A DNA stretch of 64,000 nucleotides. It comes from Macrostomum hystrix. Taxonomy: Eukaryota; Platyhelminthes; Macrostomidae. Both the position numbers and the translations under genes were made by a program. Shown piece by piece: positions 10,391 to 23,000 of this stretch. Below the pieces are notes generated by a model that worked only from the letters and a program-made list of their open reading frames with translations, did not search any database and was not told where the DNA came from. The DNA lies in contig CATNEN010000007.1 of NCBI GenBank assembly GCA_950097015.1, forward strand, positions 372,001 through 436,000, given 5' to 3'. The first letter of the stretch is position 1; every line of letters begins with the position of its first letter.

Positions 10391-13300
10391 ATGGCAACTA
10401 ATTCTTTGTCTGCCGGGCTAACAATAGTCCGCCTGCAACAGCTGCCAGTCATGCGTAAGCTGCTGCTACAGCCTGCCAGACTGCTTGCCACGACCGCGAA
10501 GGACGCCTCGAATCGGGCGCAGCGGCAGCACCGTCTGGCAATATTTGTTGCCGAGAAGGAGCGCCAATTAAAGCTTCGAGAGGCTGCCGCGCCTGCTCGC
10601 ACTATCGAAGTGTCAGTGCCTGCCTCAAAGTTCACCAGCTTCAAGCTGGACGCCGGCGCCACTCCAATGGATGTTGCCAAGAAGCTGGAGGAATCAGGCG
10701 GTCTGGTTGCGCGTGAATCCGCCTTGGCTATGCTCAACGAGCAGCATTACTGGAGCATGCACCGGCCCATTGCTCATTCATGCTCCATCAGATTCTTGCA
10801 GTTGAGCAAGAAACCTGCTGCCGATAAGCAGGAAGCGATGGGTTCGTTATTCTGAACTTCAGTCCTATCAGATTCACAGCTGCCACACCTCTGATTCCTC
10901 AGTTTGAGTCACAGCTGCCACACCTCCGTTTCCTCAGTTTCAGCTGCCACACCTCCGATTCCTCAGTTTCAGCTGCCACAACTCCGATTCCTCAGTTTCA
11001 GCTGCCACAACTCCGATTCCTCAGTTTCAGCTGCCACAACTCCGATTCCTCAGTTTGAGTCACAGCTGCGACGCCTCTGATTCCTCAGTTTGAGTCACAG
11101 CTGCCACACCTCTGATTCCTCAGTTTGAGTCACAGCTGCGACACCTCTGATTCCTCAGTTTGAGTCACAGCTACCACACCTCTGATTCCTCAGTTTGAGT
11201 CACAGCTGCCACACCTCCGATTCCTCAGTTTGAGTCACAGCTGCCACACCTCTGATTCCTCAGTTTGAGTCACAGCTACCACACCTCCGATTCCTCAGTT
11301 TGAGTCACAGCTACCACACCTCTGATTCCTCAGTTTGAGTCACAGCTGCCACACCTCCGATTCCTCAGTTTGAGTCACAGCTGCCACACCTCTGATTCCT
11401 CAGTTTGAGTCACAGCTGCCACACCTCCGATTCCTCAGTTTGAGTCACAGCTGCGACACCTCTGATTCCTCAGTTTGAGTCACAGCTGCCACACCTCTGA
11501 TTCCTCAGTTTGAGTCACAGCTGCCACACCTCTGATTCCTCAGTTTGAGTCACAGCTGCCACACCTCTGATTCCTCAGTTTGAGTCACAGCTGCGACGCC
11601 TCTGATTCCTCAGTTTGAGTCACAGCTACCACACCTCTGATTCCTCAGTTTGAGTCACAGCTGCCACACCTCTGATTCCTCAGTTTGAGTCACAGCTGCG
11701 ACACCTCTGATTCCTCAGTTTGAGTCACAGCTGCCACACCTCCGATTCCTCAGTTTGAGTCACAGCTGCCACACCTCCGATTCCTCAGTTTGAGTCACAG
11801 CTGCCACACCTCTGATTCCTCAGTTTGAGTCACAGCTGCGACACCTCTGATTCCTCAGTTTGAGTCACAGCTGCGACACCTCCGATTCCTCAGTTTGAGT
11901 CACAGCTGCCACACCTCTGATTCCTCAGTTTGAGTCACAGCTGCCACACCTCTGATTCCTCAGTTTGAGTCACAGCTGCGACACCTCTGATTCCTCAGTT
12001 TGAGTCACAGCTGCGACACCTCTGATTCCTCAGTTTGAGTCACAGCTGCCACACCTCCGATTCCTCAGTTTGAGTCACAGCTGCGACGCCTCTGATTCCT
12101 CAGTTTGAGTCACAGCTGCCACACCTCTGATTCCTCAGTTTGAGTCACAGCTGCCACACCTCTGATTCCTCAGTTTGAGTCACAGCTGCCACACCTCTGA
12201 TTCCTCAGTTTGAGTCACAGCTGCGACACCTCTGATTCCTCAGTTTGAGTCACAGCTGCGACACCTCTGATTCCTCAGTTTGAGTCACAGCTGCCACACC
12301 TCTGATTCCTCAGTTTGAGTCACAGCTGCCACACCTCCGATTCCTCAGTTTGAGTCACAGCTGCCACACCTCCGATTCCTCAGTTTGAGTCACAGCTGCG
12401 ACACCTCTGATTCCTCAGTTTGAGTCACAGCTACCACACCTCTGATTCCTCAGTTTGAGTCACAGCTGCGACACCTCTGATTCCTCAGTTTGAGTCACAG
12501 CTGCCACACCTCTGATTCCTCAGTTTGAGTCACAGCTGCCACACCTCCGATTCCTCAGTTTGAGTCACAGCTGCCACACCTCCGATTCCTCAGTTTGAGT
12601 CACAGCTGCGACGCCTCTGATTCCTCAGTTTGAGTCACAGCTGCCACACCTCCGATTCCTCAGTTTGAGTCACAGCTGCCACACCTCCGATTCCTCAGTT
12701 TGAGTCACAGCTGCCACACCTCCGATTCCTCAGTTTGAGTCACAGCTGCCACACCTCTGATTCCTCAGTTTGAGTCACAGCTGCCACACCTCCGATTCCT
12801 CAGTTTGAGTCACAGCTGCCACACCTCTGATTCCTCAGTTTGAGTCACAGCTGCCACACCTCCGATTCCTCAGTTTGAGTCACAGCTGCCACACCTCTGA
12901 TTCCTCAGTTTGAGTCACAGCTGCCACACCTCTGATTCCTCAGTTTGAGTCACAGCTGCCACACCTCCGATTCCTCAGTTTGAGTCACAGCTGCGACACC
13001 TCCGATTCCTCACAGACCGCAGGGCCTGCCACATTGCTCTGTGGCGCTCAGGTGCCATGCTGCTCGGCTCGCTATTCGAGACAGCCTTCAAGGAGGAGTT
13101 CCGAGTGCACCTGATTAGCAGCCCGACGCCTCACTTTCCCACTGGCAGTTTTGTCTACGATTGCCAGGTGAGGCATTCGGCTGAGTTGGGATTTTTCTCC
13201 CAGTGAGTTAGGTCATATTTCATAGGTTTTCCTAATCCCCGCACAGGTGACCAAGAGACTGGGACTGCAGCACAGTGTCCTGCAGCTCAGCGGCGGTCAT

Positions 13301-14449
13301 TGCCTGTCGGCCTGGTCGCCGAGTCAAGCAGAGCTTCGCGCCCTGAGCCGATCGGCCCTGTCGCTGCTGGAGGCCGACGCGGCGTTTGAATGGCTCGACG
13401 TCCCAGTGCCTGTTGCCCTGGAGATGTTCAAGCACAATCCCTACAAACTTGCCATCGCTAAGCGAGCCGCCAATGCTGTAATGGGTGAGGAAATTAGACC
13501 TTCAGACCAGAGATTACCTGGCTGCTGACCCTTCAGACCAGAGATTACCTGGCTGCTGACCCTTCAGTCAGAGATTATCTGGCTGCTGACCCTTCAGATC
13601 AGAGATTACCTGGCTGCTGACCCTTCAGTCAGAGATTACCTGGCTGCTGACCCTTCAGTCAGAGATTACCTTGCTGCTGACCCTTCAGACCAGAGATTAC
13701 CTGGCTGCTGACCCTTCAGTCAGAGATTACCTGGCTGCTGACCCTTCAGTCAGAGATTACCTGGCTGCTGACCCTTCAGACCAGAGATTACCTGGCTGCT
13801 GACCCTTCTGTCAGAGATTACCTTGCTGCTGACCCTTCAGATCAGAGATTACCTGGCTGCTGACCCTTCAGATCAGAGATTACCTGGCTGCTGACCCTTC
13901 AGACCAGAGATTACCTGGCTGCTGACCCTTCTGTCAGAGATTACCTGGCTGCTGACCCTTCAGAATGGATTTGACTTTCTATCGCCATGGATTTCCTCTT
14001 GCCCAACCGCAGGTGGTGAAAGCCTTGGCAGTCAGGCTTCGCTTCAACAGCAGAATGTGAATCGCAAGCAGCAGCCTTCCACAGCTCGGGAGGCCTCCGT
14101 ATTGGTCGCCCGAGTCGGCGACTTCGTCGATCTGTACGGCACGGGCAACCTGCTGGCCCGCACCGGCCAAATCAGCAGCCTGCTGGTGGCAGCCGTGCAT
14201 CGCATCGAGTCGCCCGACTTTGGTCCGCTGACTCGCATTCAGGGCATCGCCGCCGCCGACATGTCAGCAGCCGAGGTGGCCGACTGGGCCGATACCGCGC
14301 TAGAGAAGGCGTCTGTCTTGAATGTCACCTACCCGCCCACCAAGCTGCCTCCTGTCAATGCCACGACGCCTCCGCCAGCGACGCCGACAGCCGCGCCAAG
14401 ACCTGAAGCCAGCCGTAGAGGACCAAAGCGAGCCGAAGGAACTGTATGA
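10391..14449 (+). CDS. MRPL39: Mitochondrial ribosomal protein L39 (mL39)
   Basis: Four exons, 10391-10841, 13016-13167, 13247-13484 and 14013-14449, join in consistent phases (1, 0, 1) to give 425 residues. mL39 is a structural protein of the mitochondrial large ribosomal subunit, related to the N-terminal TGS and editing-type regions of threonyl-tRNA synthetase. Visible: a TGS-like segment (TIEVSVPASKFTSFKLDAGA), ALAMLNEQHYWSMHRPI, then CHIALWRSGAMLLGSLFE and FEWLDVPVPVALEMFKHNPYK, the mL39 pattern, and ARVGDFVDLYGTGNLLARTGQ. A second ATG at 10451 gives MRKLLLQPARLLATT, a typical mitochondrial presequence, and is the more likely start (405 residues). A TATATAA at about 10364-10370 would place transcription start after the first ATG. 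The tail is longer than usual and Pro/Ala-rich. Intron 1's donor (G|GTTCGT) is weak. Introns 1 and 3 are minisatellite. Confidence 0.92.
10862..13015 (+). repeat. 35-bp minisatellite filling MRPL39 intron 1
   Basis: Roughly 60 head-to-tail units of CTGATTCCTCAGTTTGAGTC plus ACAGCTGCCACACCT (35 bp). A few 29-bp variants near the start lack GAGTCA. Point variants (CCACACC/CGACACC/CGACGCC, CTGAT/CCGAT) are mixed along the array. The last unit runs into the true acceptor (GATTCCTCACAG|ACC at 13015). Confidence 0.95.
13495..13965 (+). repeat. 30/31-bp minisatellite filling MRPL39 intron 3
   Basis: About 15 units of GCTGCTGACCCTTCAGACCA plus GAGATTACCTG. The variants CAGACCAG/CAGATCAG are 31 bp; CAGTCAG is 30 bp. 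The array starts 10 bases after the donor, and the intron ends about 45 bases after the array. Confidence 0.93.
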
Positions 14450-14670
14450 GCTAGGTCAACGGAAAATCAAAGTGCAGTCGCCGAAATTCAAATTAATTAT
14501 AAGGCTATTGTTTGATTTTCAGCCTCGATTTGATTTCTAGTTCAGACCACTAGAAAAATTGATAATGAAATTGCATTTTTACCTGTCTCTTAATGAATGA
14601 AGGGTTTAGTGTTTGCTTGTCTCCTTTAGCTTTCTGACTGTCTACTTGTCTTGTGTTTAAAACAATTGCG

Positions 14671-14676
14671 AATAAA
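14671..14676 (+). terminator. Candidate poly(A) signal of MRPL39
   Basis: AATAAA, 222 bases after the MRPL39 stop codon. It is the first clear canonical hexamer downstream. Confidence 0.5.
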
Positions 14677-14733
14677 CAAGTTTAGACAAAATTTGGCCGC
14701 TGTTGTTGTTAGTTTGGCCTCTCAAAGGCAAAT

Positions 14734-14908
14734 TTAACTCGGTGTTTCCTTGTTTATCTCTTTTAGAGTATATTTGATATATCCCAGCCGATTGTGCAAA
14801 CGAATCTGAGATCCAGCAACAACGCCGGCCCGGACGGCCACCTCCGTGATCTTCGGATCGGTCGCCAGATCTCGCAGCTTGTTTGAATGATCGCGCAGCC
14901 GCGGCTTC
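14734..14908 (-). other. Unrecognised possible coding fragment
   Basis: The minus strand has a ~56-codon open frame with GC-rich, coding-like codon use, containing DLATDPKITEVAVRAGVV and RLHNRLGYIKYTLKEINKE, ending in TAA at 14736-14734. There is no ATG start and no convincing acceptor, and a stop lies just upstream. It could be a terminal exon or a dead gene fragment. I do not recognise the family. Confidence 0.2.
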
Positions 14909-15073
14909 CATTAGTCGACCCTCATGATCGACTCGCGAGCAGCTGACAAGCGATATGAGGAACGGCGCCCAAGCCGGCTTGGAACTTGGAACTGATATTT
15001 TGACTGTATTCCGCTAACAATATTCAGCATGCATGCGAAACAGAACTGCGTGATCCCATGTACTGAAGTAGTA

Positions 15074-15128
15074 GTATCTTTTCGCACAACCAGTTGGAAT
15101 TGAAGTTCCGTGTCCCTATGTGGTAGTA
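15074..15128 (+). repeat. First unit of a 52-53-bp tandem array, cut off by mariner
   Basis: The unit contains GCACAACCAGTTGGAATTG and CCGTGTCCCTATGTGGTAG, the same as the units after the mariner at 16304. The TA at 15127-15128 is the mariner target. Confidence 0.85.
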
Positions 15129-16303
15129 CGAGGGGTGTCCAAAAAGTAGTGGGAATTTTCAACGTAGCTCATAATCGGATTCAGACACATTAAATTCACG
15201 TTTTATGAAATCGGATTTATGTATCTCTGTAATATTTTTTTTTGCCTTTATCTTCTGGCATTCAAAAGTTATGAACAATTTAGTGCAGTTCCCCAGGATA
15301 CATCTTACAGAAACTTTAACAAGTAGTCATTACGACGAAACATGACAACAAACTATCAATCGTAATCCCATTGAAGTTCATCTTAACGTCAACTCAAATG
15401 TCCTTTTCATCAGGGATTGAGACCTTCTCCACGTAGTCGCCTTTGCAGCTGATGCACTTCTCCCAGCGAGTGCGCAACGAATCAATTGCATGAGCGCATT
15501 GCTTCTTGGGAATCGCAAAAACAAGGATGCGCCGAACCTCTTCTTCAAGGCAGTGACGATTCGCGTAGACTTTGCCTCGAAGCAGCTCCTTCAGTCTCGG
15601 TAAAAGACAAAAGTCTGCTGGCGCCAAGTCAGGGGAGTGGGGTGGGTGAGGCAAGAATTCAAACTTCATGCCCTGAATTGCCTCCACTGTCTTTGAAGCC
15701 GTGTGCGGTCGGGCATTGTCAGGGTGGGGAACTGAGGCTTGATTCCAGTGCGCCGTTTATTGTGGATGTCAGTCTTAAGCTTCTTCAGAGACAAGATGTA
15801 GCGCTCCGCATTGACAGTTGTGTTTGGCTCTAGGAAATCGATTGTCAAGGGGCCGTGACAATCGAAAAAAAGCAGCAGCATCAGTGGATGTCCGACATGT
15901 TTGCACAATCTTCGGATACTTCAAATGCGCAAGTTGACAAATGCTTGGCTGAGCTGACTTGCATCTAAAGCTTGAGATTGCCTGGCTTTGGTGATGCTTG
16001 CATGAGCATAGTTCTCATGTTGAGCCCATAGACATGCTCAAGCATTTCTGTAGGCATCATCGCGTAAACTTAACGCAGAAAAAGTACAAAGCAAAACTTC
16101 CTTCATTGAAAGCCTTCAAAATGTCATCTTCTGTAAGTCGTACCCTGGGGAACTGTACTAAATGGCTCATAACTTTTGAATCCCGGAAGATATTGGCAAA
16201 AAAATGGATAAATCCGCTTTCAAGAAAAGTTAACGAAATTAATGTATCTGAATCCAACTATGAGCTACGTTGAAAATTCCCAATACTTTTTGGACACCCC
16301 TCG
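15129..16303 (-). mobile_element. Mariner-family DNA transposon, inactive
   Basis: Imperfect terminal inverted repeats of about 60 bases (CGAGGGGTGTCCAAAAAGTA at the left, its complement at the right) lie between TA duplications (15127-15128 and 16304-16305). At 1175 bp it is close to a normal mariner size. It encodes a broken transposase on the minus strand. Confidence 0.95.
15394..16257 (-). pseudogene. Mariner (D,D34D) transposase pseudogene
   Basis: From the transposase start (high coordinates), an N-terminal helix-turn-helix remnant shows CVKFTRMMPTEMLEHVYG. The middle is shortened and shifted. The catalytic half follows: FFDCHGPLTIDFL with the first Asp, PDNARPHTA with the second, and LPHPPHSPDLAPAD with the third, 34 residues on, which defines D,D34D mariner. 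A frameshift separates the first Asp segment (15908-15666) from the other two (frame ending at 15394). The transposase cut and pasted DNA at TA sites; this copy cannot. Confidence 0.88.
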
Positions 16304-16548
16304 TATCTTGTTGCACAACCAGTTGGAACGGGATCATTCTGTGTCCCTATGCGGTAGCATCTTGTTGCACAACCAGTTGGAACTGGATTTCCGTGTCCCT
16401 ATGTGGTAGTATCTTGTTGCACAACCAGTTGGAACTGGAGTTCCGTGTCCCTATGCGGTAGCATCTTGTTGCACAACCAGTTGGAACTGGATTTCCGTGT
16501 CCCTATGTGGTAGTATCTTGTTGCACAACCAGTTGGAACTGGATTTTG
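16304..16548 (+). repeat. 52-53-bp tandem array after mariner
   Basis: Nearly five units of TATCTTGTTGCACAACCAGT, TGGAACTGGATTTCCGTGTC, CCTATGTGGTAG with small differences. It continues the unit interrupted at 15128. Confidence 0.9.
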
Positions 16549-17056
16549 TAATTAGCTCAACTGGGCTGCTTTTATCAGTGACTGCGCAATTAATGGAGCA
16601 TTCTGACTAAGACTCACTTTAGTTGATCACTTTTTGCCGATGGACTTCGTAGCATATTTTATATCATTTATGCTTTATTTTTTGGAGTTCTGATTTTTCA
16701 TCGCTTATCTTTTCCCATTGATTTTAGAAGACTTTAACACTAATTTAGTTTATTCTGGTCTCGTGTTCTTTACGCAAATGAGTACAGTAATAATGCTTTT
16801 CTAATTAAGTATGAAACAATGTACACTCTCATTCTCGGTCGTTCATGCGAGTAATCCTGAAGCTATTTTTAGCATCGGTTGACCCATGGAAATCCCACGG
16901 CAAGGCCTGGCAGTTCGCTATTACCAGAACACACCAGACTTGGCAAAGTGAAGTTGCTTACTCAGCCCTAGTTGAAAGGTATTTTATTCCGTAAAATGTT
17001 AATGAATTAAAGCTTTAGTTTTTTATTTCGTTTTATATTTGCTCATCATCGCAAAA
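16549..17056. other. Upstream flank of RHD gene 1
   Basis: AT-rich. No coding signal. It probably holds the promoter and 5' UTR of the first RHD gene, but no clear TATA element was picked out. Confidence 0.4.
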
Positions 17057-20000
17057 ATGGTAAGTTCTGGAATTGATCGCTTGCAATCTTTTTCGCACTA
17101 AAGCACAACAATAATTTTCTACGAGTATATATCGAATCGAAGTTCAGATTGCATCAAATAGTTGCGTGTATTAAAAACAAATTGGACTAAATACAGCGCG
17201 GAATCCTTCCTTCAACCCTTCTAGTCGCATCTTTTCTATCAGGAAATCCCTGTAGAAGTTCAAGTAGGTAAGAATGACGATCTAAATCCTCGTGTTAATG
17301 AGGGTGCTTATGAAAATTTAAGTACTGAAAATAGTTGCATCTCCATACATTCTCTCCAATTCAATTCTATTAGATTACATTCAACGTCCAGATTTTCCTT
17401 TCCGAAACTAGAAGAGAGAATTTAGCTTCTAGCCGGTATTTCCCGTGGTTTTCCCGCGAGATTGCCATGAAGAAGCCTTAAAGGAAACACGGTACTACGA
17501 GTAAGTGCAGTTGGTGTGCACTGCAGCGATCAGACGCCAGAGAGCGTAAATTAGCGACCGAGCCAATGTACATCGTACAAACTACTATACTCGTAGTATG
17601 TCCATAGCTTTGCCGGGCAATAAAAAGTAACAAATTAACCGCGAATCAACTCCCCTTTATACTACTTCAAAAAGTAACTTCGAACTTCGTCATGCGTTCT
17701 CGTGAAGGAAACTATAGACGTAGGATAATATTTAGTTTTAAAAAAATGTTTGGCAACTTTTTTCTGGGTATTACTCTCTCATGGCTACTCAGAAAGATGA
17801 ATGAAACCCATGTCAGAAGTCAGCAACCACAACCCGTCTGCTCCGCTGGGACACCATGGTACAGGAAGAGTCGCAGAAAATGGGTTCAGTCTTAGTGACT
17901 GAGCCGCAGCTGCCAACGCTGACCATTGTGGAGCAGCCGGCACAGTTCCACCGATTTCGATACGAGTCCGAGGTGGAGAAGGAAGGCAGGGTAGGCGGTC
18001 TGCTGCTCGGAAGGAGCTCCAACAATGGAAGCAAAAGCTACACGAAGGTGCGAATCAGCGGCATCGACCCCGCACAGCACTCTCAGCTGCAGCTCATTGT
18101 GTGTACAGTGAGCGCAGAGGACAAGGCGCCGCACCCGTACTACCTTCACGGAGACAACTGCAGTGACGGCTTCTTTCTGCTCAAGAAATCCGTTAACTCC
18201 ACATTCAAGGGAGACAACTTGGATATCAGGTAACTGTTGAGATATTTAAAATGGCAATCACAGTTCCGTTTTCTCTCCAGCCACAAACCTAAAAGCTTCG
18301 GTGAATGTTTTCAAGCTTCAACAGGCTGGCCGTCATCTGCGTGCCAAAGAAGAGCAAAGATGACATCCGCCGAGGCATGGAGATCAGGCTCAAGAGTGTG
18401 CCGCCTTTGCCAGACTGTAAGTAAGCCCCGATGATTTAGAAAACCTACTTTTAAGCCATACCATTTTTTCTTTATGTAAGCAGCTGAACTTTACTGGACA
18501 GATATCGAGAAGTCGACAGTGAAGTATGACAGCCGGAATATTGACAAAATTCGCCTGGCCTTCTCCTTGTCATTCATTGACACTCTGGATCAGAACTGGT
18601 ATCTTCAAACTGTGTTCAGCGAAGAGATCGTAGCCCAAAGTAAGTCGATCTGGCAGTACCGATTGAATGGTCTTAGAGATTAGCACTAGTATTTGTTATT
18701 AAATAATCTAGGGTTCCTAATAGTAACTTAATTGTAGTTGAGGATGCTGTCATGCCGTAGTCTAATAGCACTCACGTATCGCTTTGCCGGTCAATCTAAT
18801 ATGTACATGCATCACTAACTCTCGCTCACTATGTACATGCCCCCCACGCGCACGTTGATCGTATCGGTTGCACGTTGAGGCAAATATATAAATACTGTCT
18901 CGCCCTACTTGGAGGGCTCACCTTTTTCTTCGCACCTCACACAGCTTGACTCTTGAGCTATTACATTGGCGTCGCAAGGCCGAACCATGGCCTTCCTACA
19001 ACTGCCTCCACCAGCCCACTTTAGCATCAGAGACGACCCTCACTCTGTAAGCAAGCGCTGGCAGGAGTGGTCGACCAACCTTCTGCGGTACCTGGCGGCA
19101 ACCGGCATCAAAGATGAGACGCAGAAACGCCAGATCCTTCTGTATACGGCAGGCAAAGAAGTGAGCGACCTGTAGAACGAGATCCCCACCCAGTCGCAGC
19201 AACAAGAAGGCGAGCCCGCAGCCGAGCCCACGGTCGACCAGCTGATCGCACAGTTCAGCACGCACTTCCAAGGCCGCGATAACGTCGTCTTCATTCGATA
19301 CCAGTTTCGCCACTGTCTCCAGGAAGAAGGCGAATCCATAGACGCTTGGCACAGCAGACTGTGGAGCGCCTCGGAAGCCTGCAAGTTCGAGGGTCTCCGC
19401 CAGTCGCTCATCAGGGACCAAATCGTGGCCAGCTGTCGCAGCGAGTCACTGAGGAAGCGCCTGCTGAATATCCCCAACATCAGCCTGTCGGACACTCTCC
19501 AGCTGGCCAGGACGCACGAGGCAGCAGAGAAGCAGGCGGCCATCATGACCAGGACAGCGGCAGCCTCTGAGGAAGTGGCGCAACTGCGCCGCCAGGGCCA
19601 CCCGCTGCCGGAACCTTCGCGTGAGTCGCAGCAATTTGCTAAGTGCATCCGGTGCGGCGAGCTGGGCCACAAGAGCTGCAGCAGGGCGCAAGGCAAGCGA
19701 TGCAGCAGCTGCGGCAAGGCCAACCATCTGGCCAAGGCCTGCCTCAGCAGCCGCTCGAAGATTAACTCACTGCAGCCCGAGCAGGACCAATCAGCCGACC
19801 AACAACCCAACGAGGTGTTCTGCACGCTCAGCGGCAAGGACGACAGCGCCAAGTTCGTCATCAGAATCAACGGCAGTCCGGTCCGCACACTGATCGACAG
19901 CGGAGCGAGCTGCAACGTGTTGGACATGGCGACGTTCCACAGAATCTGCCGGCCCGGCACGCCGCTTTCGCCGTCCAGCACCACAGTCTTTGCGCTTGGT

Positions 20001-23000
20001 GCCAGCGAGCCACTGAAGACAGCCGGCCAAACAACGCTCACTGTCAGAGCGAACCACCGCGAATTGCAGGCTAATTTCATCGTCATCAGCAGCAACTGCA
20101 CACCGATTCTCGGAAGATCGTCCAGCACAAAGCTCGGCATGCTGAGAGTCGGACCTGAAGTCAGCACGAACTCTGCGGTGGTGGCCAGCCTAGCTAAGCC
20201 GGCCAGCAGTGAGGACCAGCACCTGCCCAAGCAGCTGCAACTTCAGACAATCCTGGCGGAATTCAGCGACTGCTTTCAAGGCATCGGATGCGTGAAGGGA
20301 GTCAGCGTCACTATCAGGCTCAGGCCGGATGCCACTCCAGTCTGCCAGCCGCCATCCCGAGTGCCCGTTCACCTAAGGAATGCTGTAATCAAGGAGCTGG
20401 AAGATCAACTGGCACTGGGAATCGTCGAACGAGTGCGTGGTCCAACAGCCTGGTGCTCCAGGATGGTCGCAGTTCCAAAGGCCGAGCAGGGCGAGGTTCG
20501 CATCACCCAGGACCTCCGCGAGGTGAACAAGTACGTCATCCCAGAGAAGCAGCCTATACCCACATTCGAAGAGGTGACGGACGAGATGGCGGGCGCGACG
20601 TATTTCTCGGAGCTGGACGTCGCCAAAGCCTTCCACCAAATTGAAGTCGCCGAGGAGTCTAGAGACGTGCTAACATTCTCCTCACCCATCGGGCTCCTGC
20701 GGCTGCGCCGGCTCTGCATGGGCTTCACATCCGCCTCCGAGATCCTCCAGCGGGTGATGACCTCCGTCCTGAGTGGCCTCCCCGGCGTCCGCTGGGTGCA
20801 CGACGACATCCTGGTGTACGCGAAAAACATTGAAGAGCACAACCAGCGCCTGCGAGACTGCCTGGCCCGGTTGAAGGCCAGCAACATCACCTTGAACCCC
20901 AAGAAGTGCCGCTTCGCTCGACCAGAGGTCGACTTTCTCGCCATGCGGCTCTCTGCATGCGGCATTCACCCAAGCGCCGAGAAAGTAGCGGCCATCAACA
21001 ACTTCAAGCGGCCGACCAACGCAACCGAGGTGCGCTCCTTCCTCGGCCTCGTCACCTTCGTGGCGCGCTTCATCAGCAACCTGTCTGACAGGGCCCGGCC
21101 ACTCCGCGAGCTGACAAGGCAGGCCGCCGAGTGGACGTGGGGCGAAAAGCAAGAGGCCGCATTCAACGACATCAAACAGACGATCGCCAGCAGCCACGCG
21201 CTGGCATTCTTCAATAGTGAGCTGCAGACTCAGCTGATCGTGGACGCCAGCCCCACGGGTGTCGGCGCCATCCTTGCCCAAGTCCAGCCAGACGGATCGA
21301 CGCGGCCGGTGGCATACGCGAGCCGCAGCCTCAGCCCGACCGAGCAGCGCTACTCCCAGACGGAGCGAGAGGCCCTCGCGGTGAAGTACGGCGGCCTGAA
21401 GTTCTACCACTACCTCAGCGGGGGTGGCAGTTTCAAGGTCATCACCGACCACAAGCCGCTGATATCCCTGTTCAGCACGGGGTCTCGGCCGCCACCCCGC
21501 ATTGACCGCATGGCGCTGCGACTGCAAGACCTTGTCTTTCGGGTCGTGTACCAGCCCGGCGCCGGCAACCCGTCTGACGTCCTGAGCCGCCAGCCGCTGC
21601 CAATGCCACCAAACAACGTCAGCCTGGGCACAATCAAGGCGGCCTCCGAACGAGACGGCACGGTACAAGCAGCGCTACACGCCATCCGCGGCCACCAATG
21701 GGACAAGAGTGACACGTGCCTGCAGGGACTCCATGGCGTATCCCACGAACTATCCGAGCTGAACAGCCTGCTGCTGCGCGGCAGTCAGCTGTACATGCCG
21801 ACGACTCTGTGATACCGGTGCATGCAGCTGGCCCACCAGGGACACCAGGGCGTCAAAAAAACGCTCGACCGCTTGCAAGCGAAGGTCTGGTGGCCAGGCA
21901 TGCGAGCATCCGTGGAGGCGCACGTAGCAGCCTGCACCAGCTGCCTGACCTGCACCAGCGAGACCTCGCCGAAAGCCACGCCGCTAAAGCCGACCGAACT
22001 GCCGGAGGGCCCCTGGCTCGAGCTGGGGCTCGACTTTCTCGGACCGATAAACGGCAAGTCGCTGCTCGTCTGTACGGACCACTTCTCCAGGTTCCCGCTC
22101 GTGGAGGTCATGGCCAGCACCACCGCCTCCGCCGTCATCAACGTGCTACGCCGGTGGTTTAGCATCTTCGGGCAGCCGACAAAGGTGACCACAGACAATG
22201 GCCCACCCTTCGCATCGGCCGAGTTCAGCAGCTTCCTGATGGATCAGGGCGCACGGCACCATCGGATCACACCTCTCTACCCTCAGGCCAACGGCGCAAC
22301 GGAGCGGTGCAATCAAGGGCTGAACAAGGCTATCCGCGCAGCGATCGTCGAAGGCAGGGACTGGACACTGGCCCTGGACGAGTACCTGGCAGCGTACAGA
22401 CGCACTCCGCACTGCTCCACGGGCGTCGCGCCGGCCAGTCTGTTATTTGGCAGGCAGATCAACGATGTGATCCCGAGTCTCCGACACTCGCAGCCCGTCG
22501 ACGCGACTCGAGCGGCCATTGCCGACAGCGACAGACAGGCCAAGGAGGCTATGAAGCGGCACGCCGACCGACGCTTCAGAGCCGCCGACCACGGCATTCG
22601 CGCCGGCGACCGCGTCCTCAGGCGCCAGCAGTCCCGGCAAAAGACCGACGCCTTCTACGAGTCGGCGCCGTGGACCGTGGCCGAGGTGCAAGGCGACTCC
22701 CTGCTCATGCAGCGCGACGACGTCGTCTGCCGCAGGCACGCCACGCAGGTCAAGCGGCTGCCCGGGCAGCCTGAGCAGTCCGATCAGCAGCCGCTCGAAC
22801 CTCCCGACGCCCCTGAGCTCGCGGAGCCAGTCGCAGCCCGGCTCCACCCCCGGCGGGCGAAGGACCCAGAGAGGAACTACAGAGAACCCGACCTGCGCAG
22901 AAGCTGAATTGCTTGATTGACAGACTAAAGTTACAAGGACTGTTCTAAAAACTTATATTGTTGCCTGCTACTACTTCTTTCATTTTATTCCCTATGATTT

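Noticed and set aside
10862-13015. Could the regular repeats be a CRISPR array?
   Set aside because: Units are contiguous 35-bp copies with no unique spacers, and they lie in a nuclear gene intron.
17692-17895. 67-codon frame upstream of RHD copy 1 exon 2
   Set aside because: It is in a different frame from the RHD exon and has no matching donor or homologue in the other copies.
19040-21668. Long antisense frames (396 and 328 codons)
   Set aside because: They are shadows opposite the Ty3/gypsy Gag-Pol frame in GC-rich DNA; they carry no domain motifs.
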